DNA of 64,000 nt, from NCBI GenBank assembly GCA_963920525.1, contig OY986435.1, positions 221,866,399-221,930,398 on the forward strand. The letters run 5' to 3'. Position 1 is the first letter of the stretch, and every line of letters begins with the position of its first letter. Below, piece by piece: positions 18,874 to 30,802 of this stretch. Below the pieces are notes generated by a model. The model was not told where the DNA came from and did not search any database. It saw nothing but the letters and a program-made list of their open reading frames with translations. The position numbers and the translations under genes were made by a program. This DNA comes from Dichetophora obliterata. Lineage: Eukaryota > Arthropoda > Insecta > Diptera > Sciomyzidae.

Positions 18874-20912
18874 TGTAAGGACCAAAACTTCGGCAAAGTT
18901 TTGCCCCTACATGTTCTACTTTAATATTATTTATTTATAGGTTCCTGCTGGGTCGTATGACGACCATACTCTGCAGAGGAAACTCCCCGATAGGGCGTGA
19001 GGAGTGCGAGGGACAGGTCCCAAGCAGGACATGCAAGGAGGGCTAAGCCATCCGCAGCTAGGTTAAGTTAGGTTAAGAAAATAGATATAAGGCACATAGA
19101 AGTGCATGAGAGTTTATTTACTTTAATAAATATAATACGTTCATTTGAGTAAATTACCATGTTGATACTTACTTATGTCGGTGTAAATTCCACTTACCAT
19201 GCATGAGACCTAAGAGTGTCTAAAGTAAGGGATAGATAGCCAGGGGCAACATCAATGGGTGCATAGGGCACCAGTTGTATGATGCATGCTACATTTCCTG
19301 CTGAGGTGATATCACCAATCAGCAGTTGATGCAATAATTTCACTTATTGCATCAGCCAATTTAAACTGCGTCATTAGTATAACGTTAGTTTGTTTTGCTA
19401 ATTATTTTGTTCTTTCTTTACATGTGAACGGGAATGTCGCATGATGCCTGAAGACAGGTACCCAGTTGCAGGAAGGGTATACAGGCGCAAGAGAGCCAGT
19501 GGCATGGGCCACGCACGCTAAAGGGAGAAGAACATACGCAGGCACGTGAGGAACGTGGAATGGAACACCAGTCTCGCAAGAAGAGCTTGCGTCAGTCGAG
19601 TGCCGTCAACCAGACAAGACTCATTTCAGTCGAGTGCCGTCAACCAGACAAGACTCATTCAGTCGAGTGCCGTCAACCAGACAAGACTCGTTCAGTCGAG
19701 TGCCGTCGAAAACAACGAAGCAGAAGTCAAAGTGCCGTCGACCAAGAAGGTCTTTGTTGAACATTTTGTCGCCAAGTAAAGCGGCCAACATAAGATTAAT
19801 ATATCGCGACAGAAGCAGCTATAATTACATCTCCGCAGTCGACAGCAGCAGCGAGTCGAGCCAACCGACACGGCCAACAGCGACGCCAACAAGCGGAGTC
19901 CTCAGTCAACGACGACGTCGACAGCGACAACGCAGCGCCGCCAACTGTGAATGCAGTAAGCCGTCGGGAATTCAGCCAATGCTGGCAGCGACGCCGGCAG
20001 CGAAAACCCTGGTCAGCAGCGGAAAGCCTATAGCAAAGGAGCAAGTACAGCAGACGCAATAGGAGCCGAGAAGTATCATTTATATTAGTTATTTCATATA
20101 ATAAGTTGTATAAATAATTGAATTAACGTGGTTAAGTTAAATACCAAGCAAATATTCATACAAAAATATTTAAAGTAACAGTAGTTTAATAAGCGGGCAG
20201 TAAATTAATTTAACGTAAAGAGTAGAACGGTGAGATACGAGAAGTATCCTAAAGCAACGAGGCGGAGTCATATTACTAAAATCAACTGAGCCAGCGCGAA
20301 CGCAGCTCCAACCTAAATTTCATTGGGCCAGCGCGAACGCAGCTCCAACCTAAATTTCACTGAGCCAGCGCGAACGCAGCTCCACCATAGAGCCTACTGA
20401 GCCAGCGCGAACGCAGCTCCACCATAGAGTCTACTGAGCCAGCGCGAACGCAGCTCCAACCTAAATTCAATTGAGCCAGCGCGAACGCAGCTCCAACCTA
20501 AATCTACTGGGCCAGCGCGAACGCAGCTCCAACCTAAATTCAATTGAGCCAGCGCGAACGCAGCTCCAACCTAAATCCAACTTGGTCCGCGCTATTTCTC
20601 ACCCGTGACTACGCCAGCCAAGCGCGTTACAATTAGGGCCAATAAGATTTCTGTTGTTTTGTTTACGCAGTAGGACGCTCGTATATCACCTTCCTCAAAG
20701 CCCCAGAAATATATAACCACGAAGTTCGTAAAATAGAAATAAGAAAACCAGCATTGTTTAGCTATAAGACAGGTGAATTGTTCAATAAACTCATCATTGT
20801 TAATAATTTGAAACGTAGAGTTTTTGATTTGGCGTCTGCAAATATTATAAATTATTTGCAACGAATTCTGGGTCCGGCGAGCCGACCCCAGCTGGAAAAA
20901 CACTTCGTTACA
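18874..20912 (+). repeat. 3' LTR (2,039 bp, complete)
   Basis: Begins TGTAAGGACC and ends CTTCGTTACA, giving the short inverted TGTAA/TTACA termini of an LTR. It contains the 33-bp array at 19593-19707 and eight copies of the ~37-bp unit at 20286-20578. It is nearly identical to the 5' LTR; one substitution noted is at about 20223 versus 10678. Confidence 0.9.
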
Positions 20913-22653
20913 ACATTAAACGAAACTGTGTTGCAAATGTATTTTAATTTGATTTTTACTCTTTGTTTGTGTGTTCAAAAATATTTGTTTTTTGTTTGTG
21001 TGTTCCATATTTATCAGTATAACAGTTTCATAGCTATGAGCCGATAGCTATGAGGCGCTAAATACCTCACATATTTTAAGGCATATGCTGAAATTAAGAA
21101 GAGAAAAAGCAACACAACAACAATTATATGCAAACTTTAACTCGCTATAACTTAATAAATATAAATTTTTAAGAATCAAAAAACATCTACAGGTCTTAAC
21201 CTACCAAACCTTACTAAATTTATTAAGATTGGACTTGTACTTAAAAAGCCTTTCGCCGTACAAAATTTGCGTTTGCGTAACATACATAAGATTATACGTT
21301 TTTTTTATTTTTTAATCTTATAATAATTATATTTGCTTTAACGTAATCTTCTTATTATCTTACTGTTTTATTAAAAACTAAACTGTTATAATATTAAAAT
21401 TAAAATTTTTTTATCTAAAAAAATAGGTAAACTCCCAGTTTTCCGCAACATTTTTTCTTGCCATTATTTAAATGTAATGACCTCTACAAAAATAATTTAT
21501 TCTGATGCAATATAAAAAAGTACACACCTGCAAATATTCAATAACTTTTTCTCAATGTGTATTCGCAAACGAAAAAAATAAAGAATACGACGCATGCTGT
21601 TAACGTCTACAATGCGAATGCCAAAAACAGTGCAAAACAGCCGCGATCGATGGTGCCAAACAACAAAAACAACAACATGCAAACACAGAACAGCTATCGA
21701 TGGTTCGAAAGAACAAAAACAATTACATTAAGAAACGAGGCTGAAATTACAAGCTGAATTCGGCCAATTACAACAATCATCAAAACATTGAAGTTGTTGT
21801 AAAAGAGTGGAAAGAGTTAGGCGCTGGGCATCGCTGGTTTAAACAATGAAAGGAAAATAATGTGAGCACAAACAAGAAGTGAGCACAAACAAGATTTTGT
21901 TTCCACTTACTGTTCTACATTACAACGTCATCACCGACAAATTTTTACAAGCGGAAAGTTGCTCTCTATTTTTCTCTTTGTGCTCAGCTAGCACAGCGCA
22001 ACAAAAAAGATTGATGAGCCTCGAGCAAGGCAAAATGTGAGATACATATAAATGAAGATCAGCGCTCCAAAACAAAAAAAAAACAAAACAAATTAAAAAA
22101 GACCATTTCTTATTTCTTGGATATGTATTGTCTTAACCTGTGCTGCCAACTCATTTTATGGTTTTCCCCTCAATGGTCCTCAAAATTCCTCGATTTTTCA
22201 TCAAATTTCGCTCAAAAAAACTCCTAGCGCTTAAAACTTGATGCGCCAGAGTACCTTTGACTAACCAGAGTAACTTTAAACGCGTTTTTCTCGAAACATA
22301 CTTTTGCAAAACAGGCCGCACTACTGCAAACAAACTAATCGACCGATTTTTTTTTAAATCAATTTGTATTGTAATTCTACACATCTGTTACCAAAATAAG
22401 CGTCTTTGGAAAATTTGTCTAGCTTTTATACGCAACAATATGGTAAAAAAAATATCGTAAATTTTTCAACGTATTTTCCATGCTTCATAATTTTCTATAT
22501 TTTAAATATTTTTATTTCTTTTTGTCATCATCATCTTTTCTCATTCATCTTTTTTCCGACGATCTGGATTCGAGCTATGGGATGTCCTGATTTTCACTTC
22601 TTTTTAAGCACTCTGTTTTCAGCACAGAGTAAGATTATCTTTATATAAACAAT
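20913..22653. other. AT-rich intergenic DNA
   Basis: No gene or clear repeat recognised. Short open frames here (for example 21557-21757) have low-complexity Asn/Lys-rich translations. The 24-mer around 21772 (ATTACAACAATCAT.AAAACATTGAA) recurs at about 28607, so some dispersed repeat may be present. Confidence 0.4.
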
Positions 22654-22856
22654 ATATCGTCGCTGCGCCTACAAAAATGGTTATCTGTTTTTCAGCAACT
22701 TTATAGGAGAGCAAAAAAAAACTGATTTTTTCAGAGCATTTCTACAACTGCGAGCACATAGCTGTTTTGATTACATCCTTGCCAAAATAGATCTAAAAAA
22801 CGCAAATTCAGAAATATGGGCGATAGATACTATTTTTGTAGGTGCAGCGACGATAT
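22654..22856. mobile_element. Foldback/MITE, 203 bp
   Basis: Left arm ATATCGTCGCTGCGCCTACA (from 22654) and the complement of the right arm ATATCGTCGCTGCACCTACA (ending 22856) match for about 35 bp with few differences. Non-coding. No target duplication identified. Confidence 0.6.
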
Positions 22857-22988
22857 GTTAAAAAAATGTTTACTTAAACTGATGTCTAGACTGTTCATGC
22901 AAATTAAATTTTTTGTATGTATAATATACTTTTTTAGAAAACTTCTTCTAAAACAGGCCTTAATTTTGACCGCTTTTGCCTCTCTTAA

Positions 22989-23268
22989 CTTTCACCTGGC
23001 ATGCCCATCCTGAGTAACATACATGGACTCGTGGGGTACATACGAACCCCAGTGATTAAAATCTTTGTAAAAATTTAAATATTGATTATTTTGTCTCAAA
23101 AAAATTCAGAGGTCATCTTTAATACCACTTCAAACTGTAGATTAGTCCAAGTTAAAAAAAATAAAGATCAGCGTTCATAAAAAATCCGGAAAACTTGAAA
23201 AAATTCCAAATAAATCATAACGAGAAAGAACGTGGAGTATGTACGTACACCACGAAGCCAGGTGAAGG
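22989..23268. mobile_element. piggyBac-like MITE (280 bp, TTAA-flanked)
   Basis: TTAA lies directly outside both ends (22985-22988 and 23269-23272). The ends are inverted repeats CTTTCACCTGGC and CCTTCACCTGGC. A second inverted motif TCGTGG..GTAC lies 15-20 bp further in on both sides. TTAA targeting and C-rich termini are features of piggyBac elements. No coding sequence remains. Confidence 0.6.
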
Positions 23269-23272
23269 TTAA

Positions 23273-24160
23273 GTCTACTTCGCACATTTATGATGTTATT
23301 AAAATACAAATCGAAGTGTAAAATTTTGCTTCAATTGTGCAAGGTTATAAACGAAAATGCATTAAAAATTTAACATTTATTAAAAGATTAATTTGGCAAC
23401 AAGGATTTTTTCGCTAATGTTAATTAAATTTTTCAAATGATGTAAGAAGAACATTATATCAAAATCAAAATCAAATTTCCCGCAAATTTAGATAAAATGT
23501 TTAATTCCCCTTAAAAATCATTAAAAATTAGATAAATTATTAAATTGCCCACATATTGGAGCCCATTCCCTGATTTCCCGATCGACATGAAATTCCCCGC
23601 AAATCCGGGAATTCCCCACCAGTTGGCATGCCTGGTCTTAACCCAATATGGGCGATGATGCCATATCGCATAACTAAGTCGGATGTCGCAGCCTAACCGT
23701 ATCACATAAAAATTAGTCAAAATCAAAATTAGGAAAAAATTTTTTGTCTGCGACTTACGTTTCACCCTCAACCATTTTGTAAAATAAAAATGCCAATGCA
23801 TCGTCGATAATAGTGGTGCGTAGTTTGCGAAGCCGATGCGATCGATTGCTCATTGGATGCGTTCACGGACACTATGCATTGCAACACTGTTGCAGTTTTT
23901 GTTTAAGAATATGATGTTTTGTCTGCTGCAAAGCAACTGACGTCTAAGAAGACAGCCAAATTCTTTTTGTTACTGATTCGCCTTTTTAAATGAATTTATA
24001 ATTTATTTTTTATGGTGCAGAATACCTTTTGACAGCTTTTTATTGAATTTAAAGTTGCGATAGTAATTTACCCCGCGAAAAATTACCACAGATGATTTTA
24101 AATGCTAAGTTTCTTCTAAGCGCTTTTCTTTTGTATATCAAATGACAGTTGTTTATTCCA
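23273..24160. other. AT-rich intergenic DNA
   Basis: No supported feature. A GGGAATTCCCC-like C/G-rich patch occurs at about 23575-23630 without an obvious partner. Confidence 0.4.
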
Positions 24161-24511
24161 ATACTACGTACATATTGAGTCAAATGACTCATTTGAAATG
24201 AGTCATTTAAAAGTATAAACATTGTTTTTTTTATGCAAAAGTATCTAATTCCGTTTTGTTGTTGTTGTTTTTTTGTATTTATTGTTTGACGTTTTCCTTT
24301 GTTTTTTGTGTGTTCGGTTTTTTTTATCCATTCTCCATTGAATGCGTTCGAAGTAGTTTGCAATAAGTTTAAAGAACATATCCAATCTCATTCATTTGTT
24401 TCAAATGAGTGGAATTGTAACTGAGAATTGGTATGGGAAATGAGATGATTTCGTTTCTAATTTGGCTGAATGAGCTGAAATGAGTCATTTGGCTCAATGT
24501 AAACGTAGTAT
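24161..24511. mobile_element. MITE with ~37-bp inverted ends, 351 bp
   Basis: Left end ATACTACGTACATATTGAGT and the right-end complement ATACTACGTTTACATTGAGC continue into a shared CAAATGACTCATTT motif. Further ATGAGTCATTT-like copies occur inside (24195-24208). Non-coding. No clear target duplication. Confidence 0.6.
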
Positions 24512-25454
24512 AAGTCCACTTTTCATGCTGATTACTGGAATTGTGCTCAAAAAGTGAGAGAATCATATCATTTCATTTTGCACATTATTTCATTCTTGTT
24601 AATAGATATATTATTTGCTTTTCGCAATTGCTTAGATAATGAAAAAATAGCGATAAAATACAACATTTTTTACACTTTCAATGAATTTACTGCTTAACCC
24701 TTTATTTGCTAGGCTAAACTAACCCAGCAGCAAAAACGGATATCATTGCTTTGAGAATCATCACATTAGCATCGATGCCAAAGTTCTCTTTAAAGCAGCT
24801 TCGAGGTATCAGCGGTGAGCATTTTATATTTTTGATACTTCATTAAAAATTTTGGAAGCTTGTAAGAATTAAACCAAAAAAGCTTTTGAAAAAAATGTTG
24901 CGAAGAAAATACTTCAACAAATTTTAGCTTTGTGATAAAAAAAGTTATAAAAAAAATGTTATAAAATTGAAATATGTTATATATGCTTTGAATTAATATA
25001 ATACTAAATAAAATATCCTTTTTGTAATTGTGGTAACTTATTCAAAAGGCATTAGGCGAAAATTTATTAATTGATTATATTCCGATTCTTGCAGAAGAAT
25101 TGTGGTAGCAGTAGTGTTTATTTTGAGATTTTCTTACCTGCTTGGCAGCATCAGTAAGCATTTTTTTGTTTGATAGCAGCAATAATAATTTAATTTAGAT
25201 TTTTTGGTTGCTTGATGTCAGCAAAATTGATTTTATTTTGATGATTTGGGTTGTGTGATGATAGCATTTGTGTTTTCTCCACGCATCTTTTTTTTATTTT
25301 AGAATGATTCATATTGTCTCCCCCACACCTTCCATAGAAGCAAAAAAGCAACACTTTTGTGTTTTTTATATAGTTTTATTGTATCGCCAGAGCATCGATG
25401 GCTTTCGTATGACATGCAATGTTAAAAAATATATGAATATATATAATAAGTCGG
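24512..25454. other. AT-rich intergenic DNA
   Basis: Nothing recognised on either strand. Confidence 0.4.
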
Positions 25455-26985
25455 GGATTTGACGAAGCAGACCACAGTGGGTCCCTTTTCGTCCCCTACT
25501 GGACAAAGGATACTACTTCTTGGAGCACTCATACGTGAGCATGCTCTTTGTATAAGCAACCTTTGTCACCTCAAGCATATCCTTGTAGGTCAGTTGACCA
25601 ATCTCGGCTTTGCCAACAAATAGACGATCCAGCGTGGTCAATCGTATGCTTGCCAGCTCCGGCCACTGGCACAAAATAACCTCTAGGCATAACCTACACG
25701 CATCGTCCTCGGTCAGAGTCATCTTCCCGAGATGGTACATGCAGGGACCGTGACCTGTGACCAGTGCAGTAAGCCAGCTTAAAGTCCTTCGATTGTATCG
25801 GATAACTTTTGCTGCCTCACTACGAGGGCCGCTACCACTTCAGGGCCGCCTTTGATTGAAGCTGCAATTAACAGCTTCTTCCCACCTTGTACGGTGTTCG
25901 GAGTCCGTCCATTATTTTATAAGGCCTGCCACCATGTTATCGCCTATAGCAATACGTGGTTCTGGTCCACAGAATTCTCATCAGCATTCTCATTCTGTTC
26001 TATGCCAGAGTGTCCCCTCACCCACATAAGTGAGAGCTCATTTGTCTGGGTGCACCTATTGAGTTTTGTAAGACATTCTATGGCCAACCTGTAAGTGGTG
26101 TCTGTCCGTTGCATACACCTAATCACAGACTGATTGTCGAGAGCAATGACAATTTTCTTGCAATTGATCCGGCCATCTATAAGGTCGTCCAGCGCATGCA
26201 CTACGCCAAGTATTTCCGCCTGGTATAAAGACACAAACCTCCTTAACCTCAGTACACAGGATAGGCTTAACTCTTCTGAGTAAACACCTGCCCCAGCTCT
26301 GCCATTCATCAGAGAGCCGTCTGTGAATATACTGATATCGTTACCAGCGATTTCTTCTCAAACGGCTCCACCTGTTATAAGAGTCTTATAACATTTTTCT
26401 GTTATTCTTAATCTCTGCCTTCCATCCATAGGCAAACACGCCTCCCTGACATCTCTCTGTACAATATCAAGGATGCGCATATGACCATGCAGGGCCATTG
26501 CCCCATGCCACGTAGCATTTCGCAACATCCTGAGGGCTGACAGCGCCGCTGTTTTCTTTATTTTTAAATCCAACGGTAGCATACCTAACAGAACTTCCAA
26601 TGCGCTTGATGGAGTGGTGCGTATTGCACCTGTTATTCCAACACACGCCAGTCGTTGGACTCTGTCCAGTCTTTTCTCAATGGTTTTCTGGCTGACTTTT
26701 GTCCACTAAATCACCGACGCATAAGTGATGACAGCCTCTGGGCTTAGCCCCCATTTGAGACCAAAAAACGCTTCTACACTGAAACACAACCCTCGTGGCT
26801 CTTTGAATCCTATCTTCTACATGCTCGTTCCAGTTCAGTTTGCTATCGAGGGTATGTTATTAACTAGATATTTAACCTTCGTGGACATGTTGATTTCAGC
26901 TCCAAAAAGTCTGAGTGGTTCCCTCCTCAGGCCTACCCTCTTTCTAGTAAAGAGAATATTGTCTGATATTCATATATAAAAATAT
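25455..26985 (-). pseudogene. Non-LTR retrotransposon (LINE) 3' fragment: end of RT, RNase H, C-terminal finger
   Basis: Read right to left, a decayed ORF2 tail is visible. It starts with a post-catalytic RT segment (DNILFTRKRVGLRR, then KVKYLVNN at about 26850-26960) and the WGLSPEAVITYASV thumb-like motif near 26710-26760. TIEKRLDRVQRLACVGITGA and a block ending LEVLLGMLPLDLKIKK (26358-26680) follow. Next is a ribonuclease H domain at 25944-26309 with AGAGVYSEE, LDNQSVIRCM and LMWVRGHSGIEQNENADE. Last is a C-terminal segment at 25513-25740 with ACRLCLE. LINEs with a cellular-type RNase H belong to the I/LOA/R1-like groups. Stops and frameshifts separate the parts. The endonuclease and catalytic RT core are absent (5' truncation). 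Confidence 0.85.
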
Positions 26986-27766
26986 GTGAAGCTGCATACA
27001 AAAAGGTATCGATCTTTGATAGCAAAACCATCGCTGAATTATTATTAAACCATCAATACTTACGACTGCTGGGAAGAACAAAATAATTTATTTGATGTAA
27101 TATTCCTATCATTTACGCCCTAAAGAGATGAAAAAACATACCTTTGATTTTTACCTACGCTATTTACGTTTTGCAAGCTTGTACAAAGAAAAAATTGTTT
27201 TACTCCTGATTGTTGTTTTAGCACAAAATCTTTTCTTTTGTAATCCCTTGAAGATTTTTCAAAACTTTATATCTTTGTTTTTTAATCTCTCTTAATATTC
27301 TAATCATTAAAGTCATAAAAAGATAAAAAATAATAAATTTGATTTTTGTCCGGTTGATTTTTTCTTACAAAATAATACAATAAAAAAGTTTTGCTTTTCT
27401 TTCAAGCAAAATTGAAAATTCAACTGACTTTATTGTCAAATATCTCTCTAAATTTATTTATATCATGTTGGTTCATTTTTTTTTTCAAAGAACCAAATGA
27501 TTTGATTTAAAAAAAGACGTTACAAAATATGTATAAAAATTACTTTCTGACGTGTCGAATATATTGAGCAAATCCACTGAAAGGGGAAAGCTGTAGTATG
27601 TCCGACACTGTATCTGAAAGCACACACCGAATGATAAAATCTGCACCTCTATGCAACCCTGTATACTTGTATTTAATCATATATCTAATATACCCAGTTG
27701 GAAAAGGAGCTCTGCTGTATATCTGCCGGCAGCATGCATCGGAAGGACAGGCTCGCCCTATTACAG
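26986..27766. other. AT-rich intergenic DNA
   Basis: No supported feature; a homopolymer-rich stretch continues to the foldback element. Confidence 0.4.
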
Positions 27767-28134
27767 CTTATATCTTTTTTGTATAGGCATGTCCTAGGCC
27801 AGCATGTCTGCCAAATGAACTGCCGTAGCAGCAATGCAGCATGCATCTCTCGGCATTAATGCCGCATTCCATGAGATGCATGCAGCATTGCTGCTACGGC
27901 AGTTCATTTGGCAGACATGTTTACCTTCTGCATTCATACCATAACATGCATGCTGCATTGCTGCATTAATGCCGCATTCCATGAGATGCATGCAGCATTG
28001 CTGCTACGGTAGTTCATTTGGCAGACAGGTATACCTTTTGCATTCATACCATAAGATGCATGCTGCATTGCTGCTACGGCAGTTCATTTGGCAGACATGT
28101 TGTCTAGGACATGCCTATATAAAAAAGATATAAG
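27767..28134. mobile_element. Foldback element with internal repeats, 368 bp
   Basis: Outer inverted repeats of about 30 bp: CTTATATCTTTTTTGTATAG on the left and CTTATATCTTTTTTATATAG on the right complement, continuing into GCATGTCCTAG. The interior is made of inverted and direct copies of a GCAGCATTGCTGCTACGGCA ... TTCATTTGGCAGACA unit (about 27810-28100). The complete sequence can fold back on itself several ways, as in Foldback-type elements. Confidence 0.75.
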
Positions 28135-28187
28135 TGGGTATGCCTGCTGAATTTCCAAGTAATGTTGCCGGCAGTTGAAAAATTACC

Positions 28188-28510
28188 ATTATCCGGAGAC
28201 TTGAACCTCGGCCGCGTGAGTGTAAGTGCATATGCTTGTCCATTCGACCATTCCAGATGTTAACTAATCGTTGCTTTATTTGCTTCATTAATAAGAAAAT
28301 TAACGAGTTCACTTTCTTATTATAAGCAATTAATGCAAAATACAGAACGAAATCACTAAAAAAACAGAACAAGCTAAAGAACAAAAACCAAAACAAAACT
28401 TAATGCCATTAAGAAAAATAAATTATGTCTCTGATGGGGTTTGAACCCACTACTCACGATTCCAAACTACATGAATAAAAACTAAAGCCCTAGCCAAGTG
28501 AGCACTTTCG
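28188..28510 (-). other. Two tRNA-like (B-box) sequences, degenerate
   Basis: On the minus strand, GAGGTTCAAGTCTCC at about 28193-28210 is preceded by an A-box-like TGGTCGAATGG at about 28238-28250. GGGTTCAAACCCC at about 28438-28455 is preceded by a weaker CTTGGCTAGGGC near 28490. Spacing is tRNA-like, but acceptor and anticodon stems do not pair convincingly. These may be tRNA-derived SINE heads or old tRNA pseudogenes. Confidence 0.3.
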
Positions 28511-28780
28511 CACTGAGCAACATTCGCACTGTTATGATTTTGTTGAAATAATATACATAACAACATTGTTATTTAAAGTGCTTCGACTAAGACACAAAGT
28601 GTCGAATAATTACAACAATCATGAAAACATTGAACTTTTTCCATATGGGTATTTCCAAACTAGCGTTACGGAAGATTTGTTCGAAGAAGTATAACAAAAA
28701 AGAATAAAAATGTCTAATTTTTAAAAACGATTTTTTTATATTTGCATAGTAAATAAATAGCACCATATTAAGTAAAAACA

Positions 28781-28902
28781 ATGACAACAATTGACCCTAA
28801 GGATTTTAAGGTATATGCAAAAATATGGGCTGGCGTTACGTTACAAAAAACGGAAGTGTTTTTTGACTTGGATGACAAAACTTGCAAAACTCTCTTAATT
28901 GG
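28781..28902 (+). CDS. Candidate first exon of an unknown gene
   Basis: An ATG in a good fly context (AAAACAATG) opens 40 codons beginning MTTIDPKDFKVYAKIW and ending at CTTAATTGG/GTAAGA, a strong splice donor. The translation is complex and protein-like, ending near FFDLDDKTCKTLLIG, in a region that is otherwise low-complexity. No downstream exon could be matched with confidence. It could be a host exon or the first exon of a decayed transposon gene. Confidence 0.3.
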
Positions 28903-30652
28903 GTAAGACTTTTTGTATACAACTTATTTTAGAAAAGCTTAAAATAAAATAAGTTTATTTTCCAAGTAATCAAATTGAAAAATCTTCGCTGGTTATTTTT
29001 ATTAGGCTTTTTTGTCTGACGGTACTAAAATTTTCATTGTAGTTTAATTGGGTATTTAAGTAATTAGGTAGTTAAGTAATTATGTAATTAAGTAATTAAA
29101 AAATAAATTTAATATATTGTTCTTTCTCAACCATTTTTTCATAATCTCTAGCCAATGCCTTCCATTTTTACTAAAACAAACAAGGCTACGAAACATTTAC
29201 GAAAAAGAAAAACTGCATTTTTGAAACAATACAGATGATTTGATCATCATGGTTAATTAATTAATGTAGAAATTGCTGAAACTAATAATATTAAAATGTT
29301 TCTCTTTAATGATATATAATAAAATAATAAGTTTTTAATAACTTTTAATTTTTTGGTCACGGTAGACTTATTTCTGGAAATGCCCATTATTGAAGTTCCG
29401 TCGGCAGGCCTGTTTTGTTTTTCATCTGGGTACAGCATCAAAATTGGGTGACACAAAAAAAAATTGCACACTCAGATTTTACGCCTCATGTGATGAAAAT
29501 AAAATTCATCATGTGATATTGTTGTTCATTGATAAATTTTAAGCTTTGCCATGAACTAAGTGACAAATATAATGTTGAGGGGGTGGTGACAGAGGCAAAG
29601 ACGACAAAGATACTTACTTAATGGAATTTAACTAATCCGTTTCAGTTCATTCTTATTTTCTGCTGCTTCTACTTCTCTTTTCAAACGTAATCACGTCACA
29701 ATGCAGCGCAGGACGGACATTCATGTGAAGATGAACACACGCACACACGTACAAAAAATCCTGAGGCACATGTATCAGGTGAGCAACTGTTGACAAATTA
29801 CTGATGTCACCAATCGTTCGCTGTGGCAACCTCCAACTATCACACAAAACCACGCTGTTGCACTTGTAGTTTTTTTAGGTTAAATTATTATTATATTTTT
29901 TGTACCTATGTTTCGTTCACAAAAGAATTTAAGCAAATGTCTGGACATTTTCTGTAGCTTCGTAATCTTCTCCTGCTCTTCTTCTTCAACATCTATAGAG
30001 CTCTTCCCTTGATGTTTGTGCCATCCATTTTTTTGCCGTTTGTTGGCTTTGCTTTGTAGGCTTAGTGGCTGCAGATATCCTGTGGATTTGAGGTAGCCAA
30101 GAGTGACACATTTTCAATAGTAGAAAATTTATTTTTAGTAATCGTGGGGGGAGGGAAACATCTTCAGTGTTTTCCCTTGTAAAATAAGTGTGTTTCTCAA
30201 GTGCGGTTATTTTGTGTGTTGTCGTAAATGGTTTAGAAACTTATTGGCCTTGGAATGTTTGTATTGGTGGCAAAGCTTTTATGTGAACACATTTAAAAGA
30301 ATAACTACGTACTTTAAAAATGCAAAATCCACATATCCACCTACAACTCCAGACAATTGCTTTAATTTTACTTGGTTAAAGTCCAGTTCCATTAAATCCT
30401 TCAAAAATTTTTACTGTAACAATGGTATACGTTGGTATTCTAATATAAATTCTAAGTACATGTCTACTAACAATTAGCGAGCCTAATAGAAAAGCTCCAA
30501 TGAGCATACGGTAGGCGGAGTCGAAAAGCCTTAGCGTCAGCCCAATAAAGATAGAATTTGTATTGTTTACAAAAAGAAAAAAAATTATAATAAATTATTA
30601 TATTATGAAGCCCTTTACGGAAGCTTAAACCAATAAACAACGTTACTGATTT
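28903..30652. other. AT-rich intergenic DNA
   Basis: No supported gene. A short TAATTAAG-type tandem run is at about 29045-29100. Small open frames at 29653-29853 (minus) and 30190-30477 (plus) have no recognisable motif. Confidence 0.4.
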
Positions 30653-30654
30653 TC

Positions 30655-30740
30655 CGGTTTTTTTTACCCCCCCCCCTGCGTTACTTTTCGTAGTGCTTTT
30701 CAAAACCCCTCCCCCCCATAAAATAACGTGACTTATGAAA
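30655..30740. repeat. C-rich dispersed repeat fragment (related to 31515-31575 and 44048-44155)
   Basis: CGTTACTTTTCGTAGTGCTT is followed by CAAAACCCCTCCCCCC and an AACGTGAC...TTATGAA end. The segment at 44085-44155 has the same order (ATCGTAGCGCATTTCAATACC, C-run, GTAACTTTGATTATGAAC). The segment at 31515-31575 shares its other half (GTTACAATATCTAAACACCT, C-run, GTAACG..GTTTATGGA). All three lie in the same orientation. Confidence 0.5.
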
Positions 30741-30802
30741 TTAATTCATTCGAATGATTATATATTTTGACTAGCTCTGAAAATTTTCACTAGTATTAGT
30801 GA

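Larger units (their letters stand above)
9375..20912 (+). mobile_element. Osvaldo/Ulysses-like LTR retrotransposon, internally deleted, with Ulp1-like protease frame
   Basis: Two nearly identical long direct repeats (9375-11293 and 18874-20912) enclose a Lys-type primer-binding site, gag, a pol remnant, a Ulp1-like frame, a repeat-rich ORF and a polypurine tract. Very long (2-kb) LTRs, a Lys-type primer site, CCHC zinc knuckles and a third-ORF region resemble the Osvaldo/Ulysses group of Ty3/gypsy elements known from Drosophila; that assignment is inference. Reverse transcriptase, RNase H and the integrase core are absent, so this copy cannot move by itself. The two LTRs differ at only a few places I could see by eye apart from array copy number, suggesting a young insertion. 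The first 61 bases of the 5' LTR are missing, so no target duplication can be read. Confidence 0.9.
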
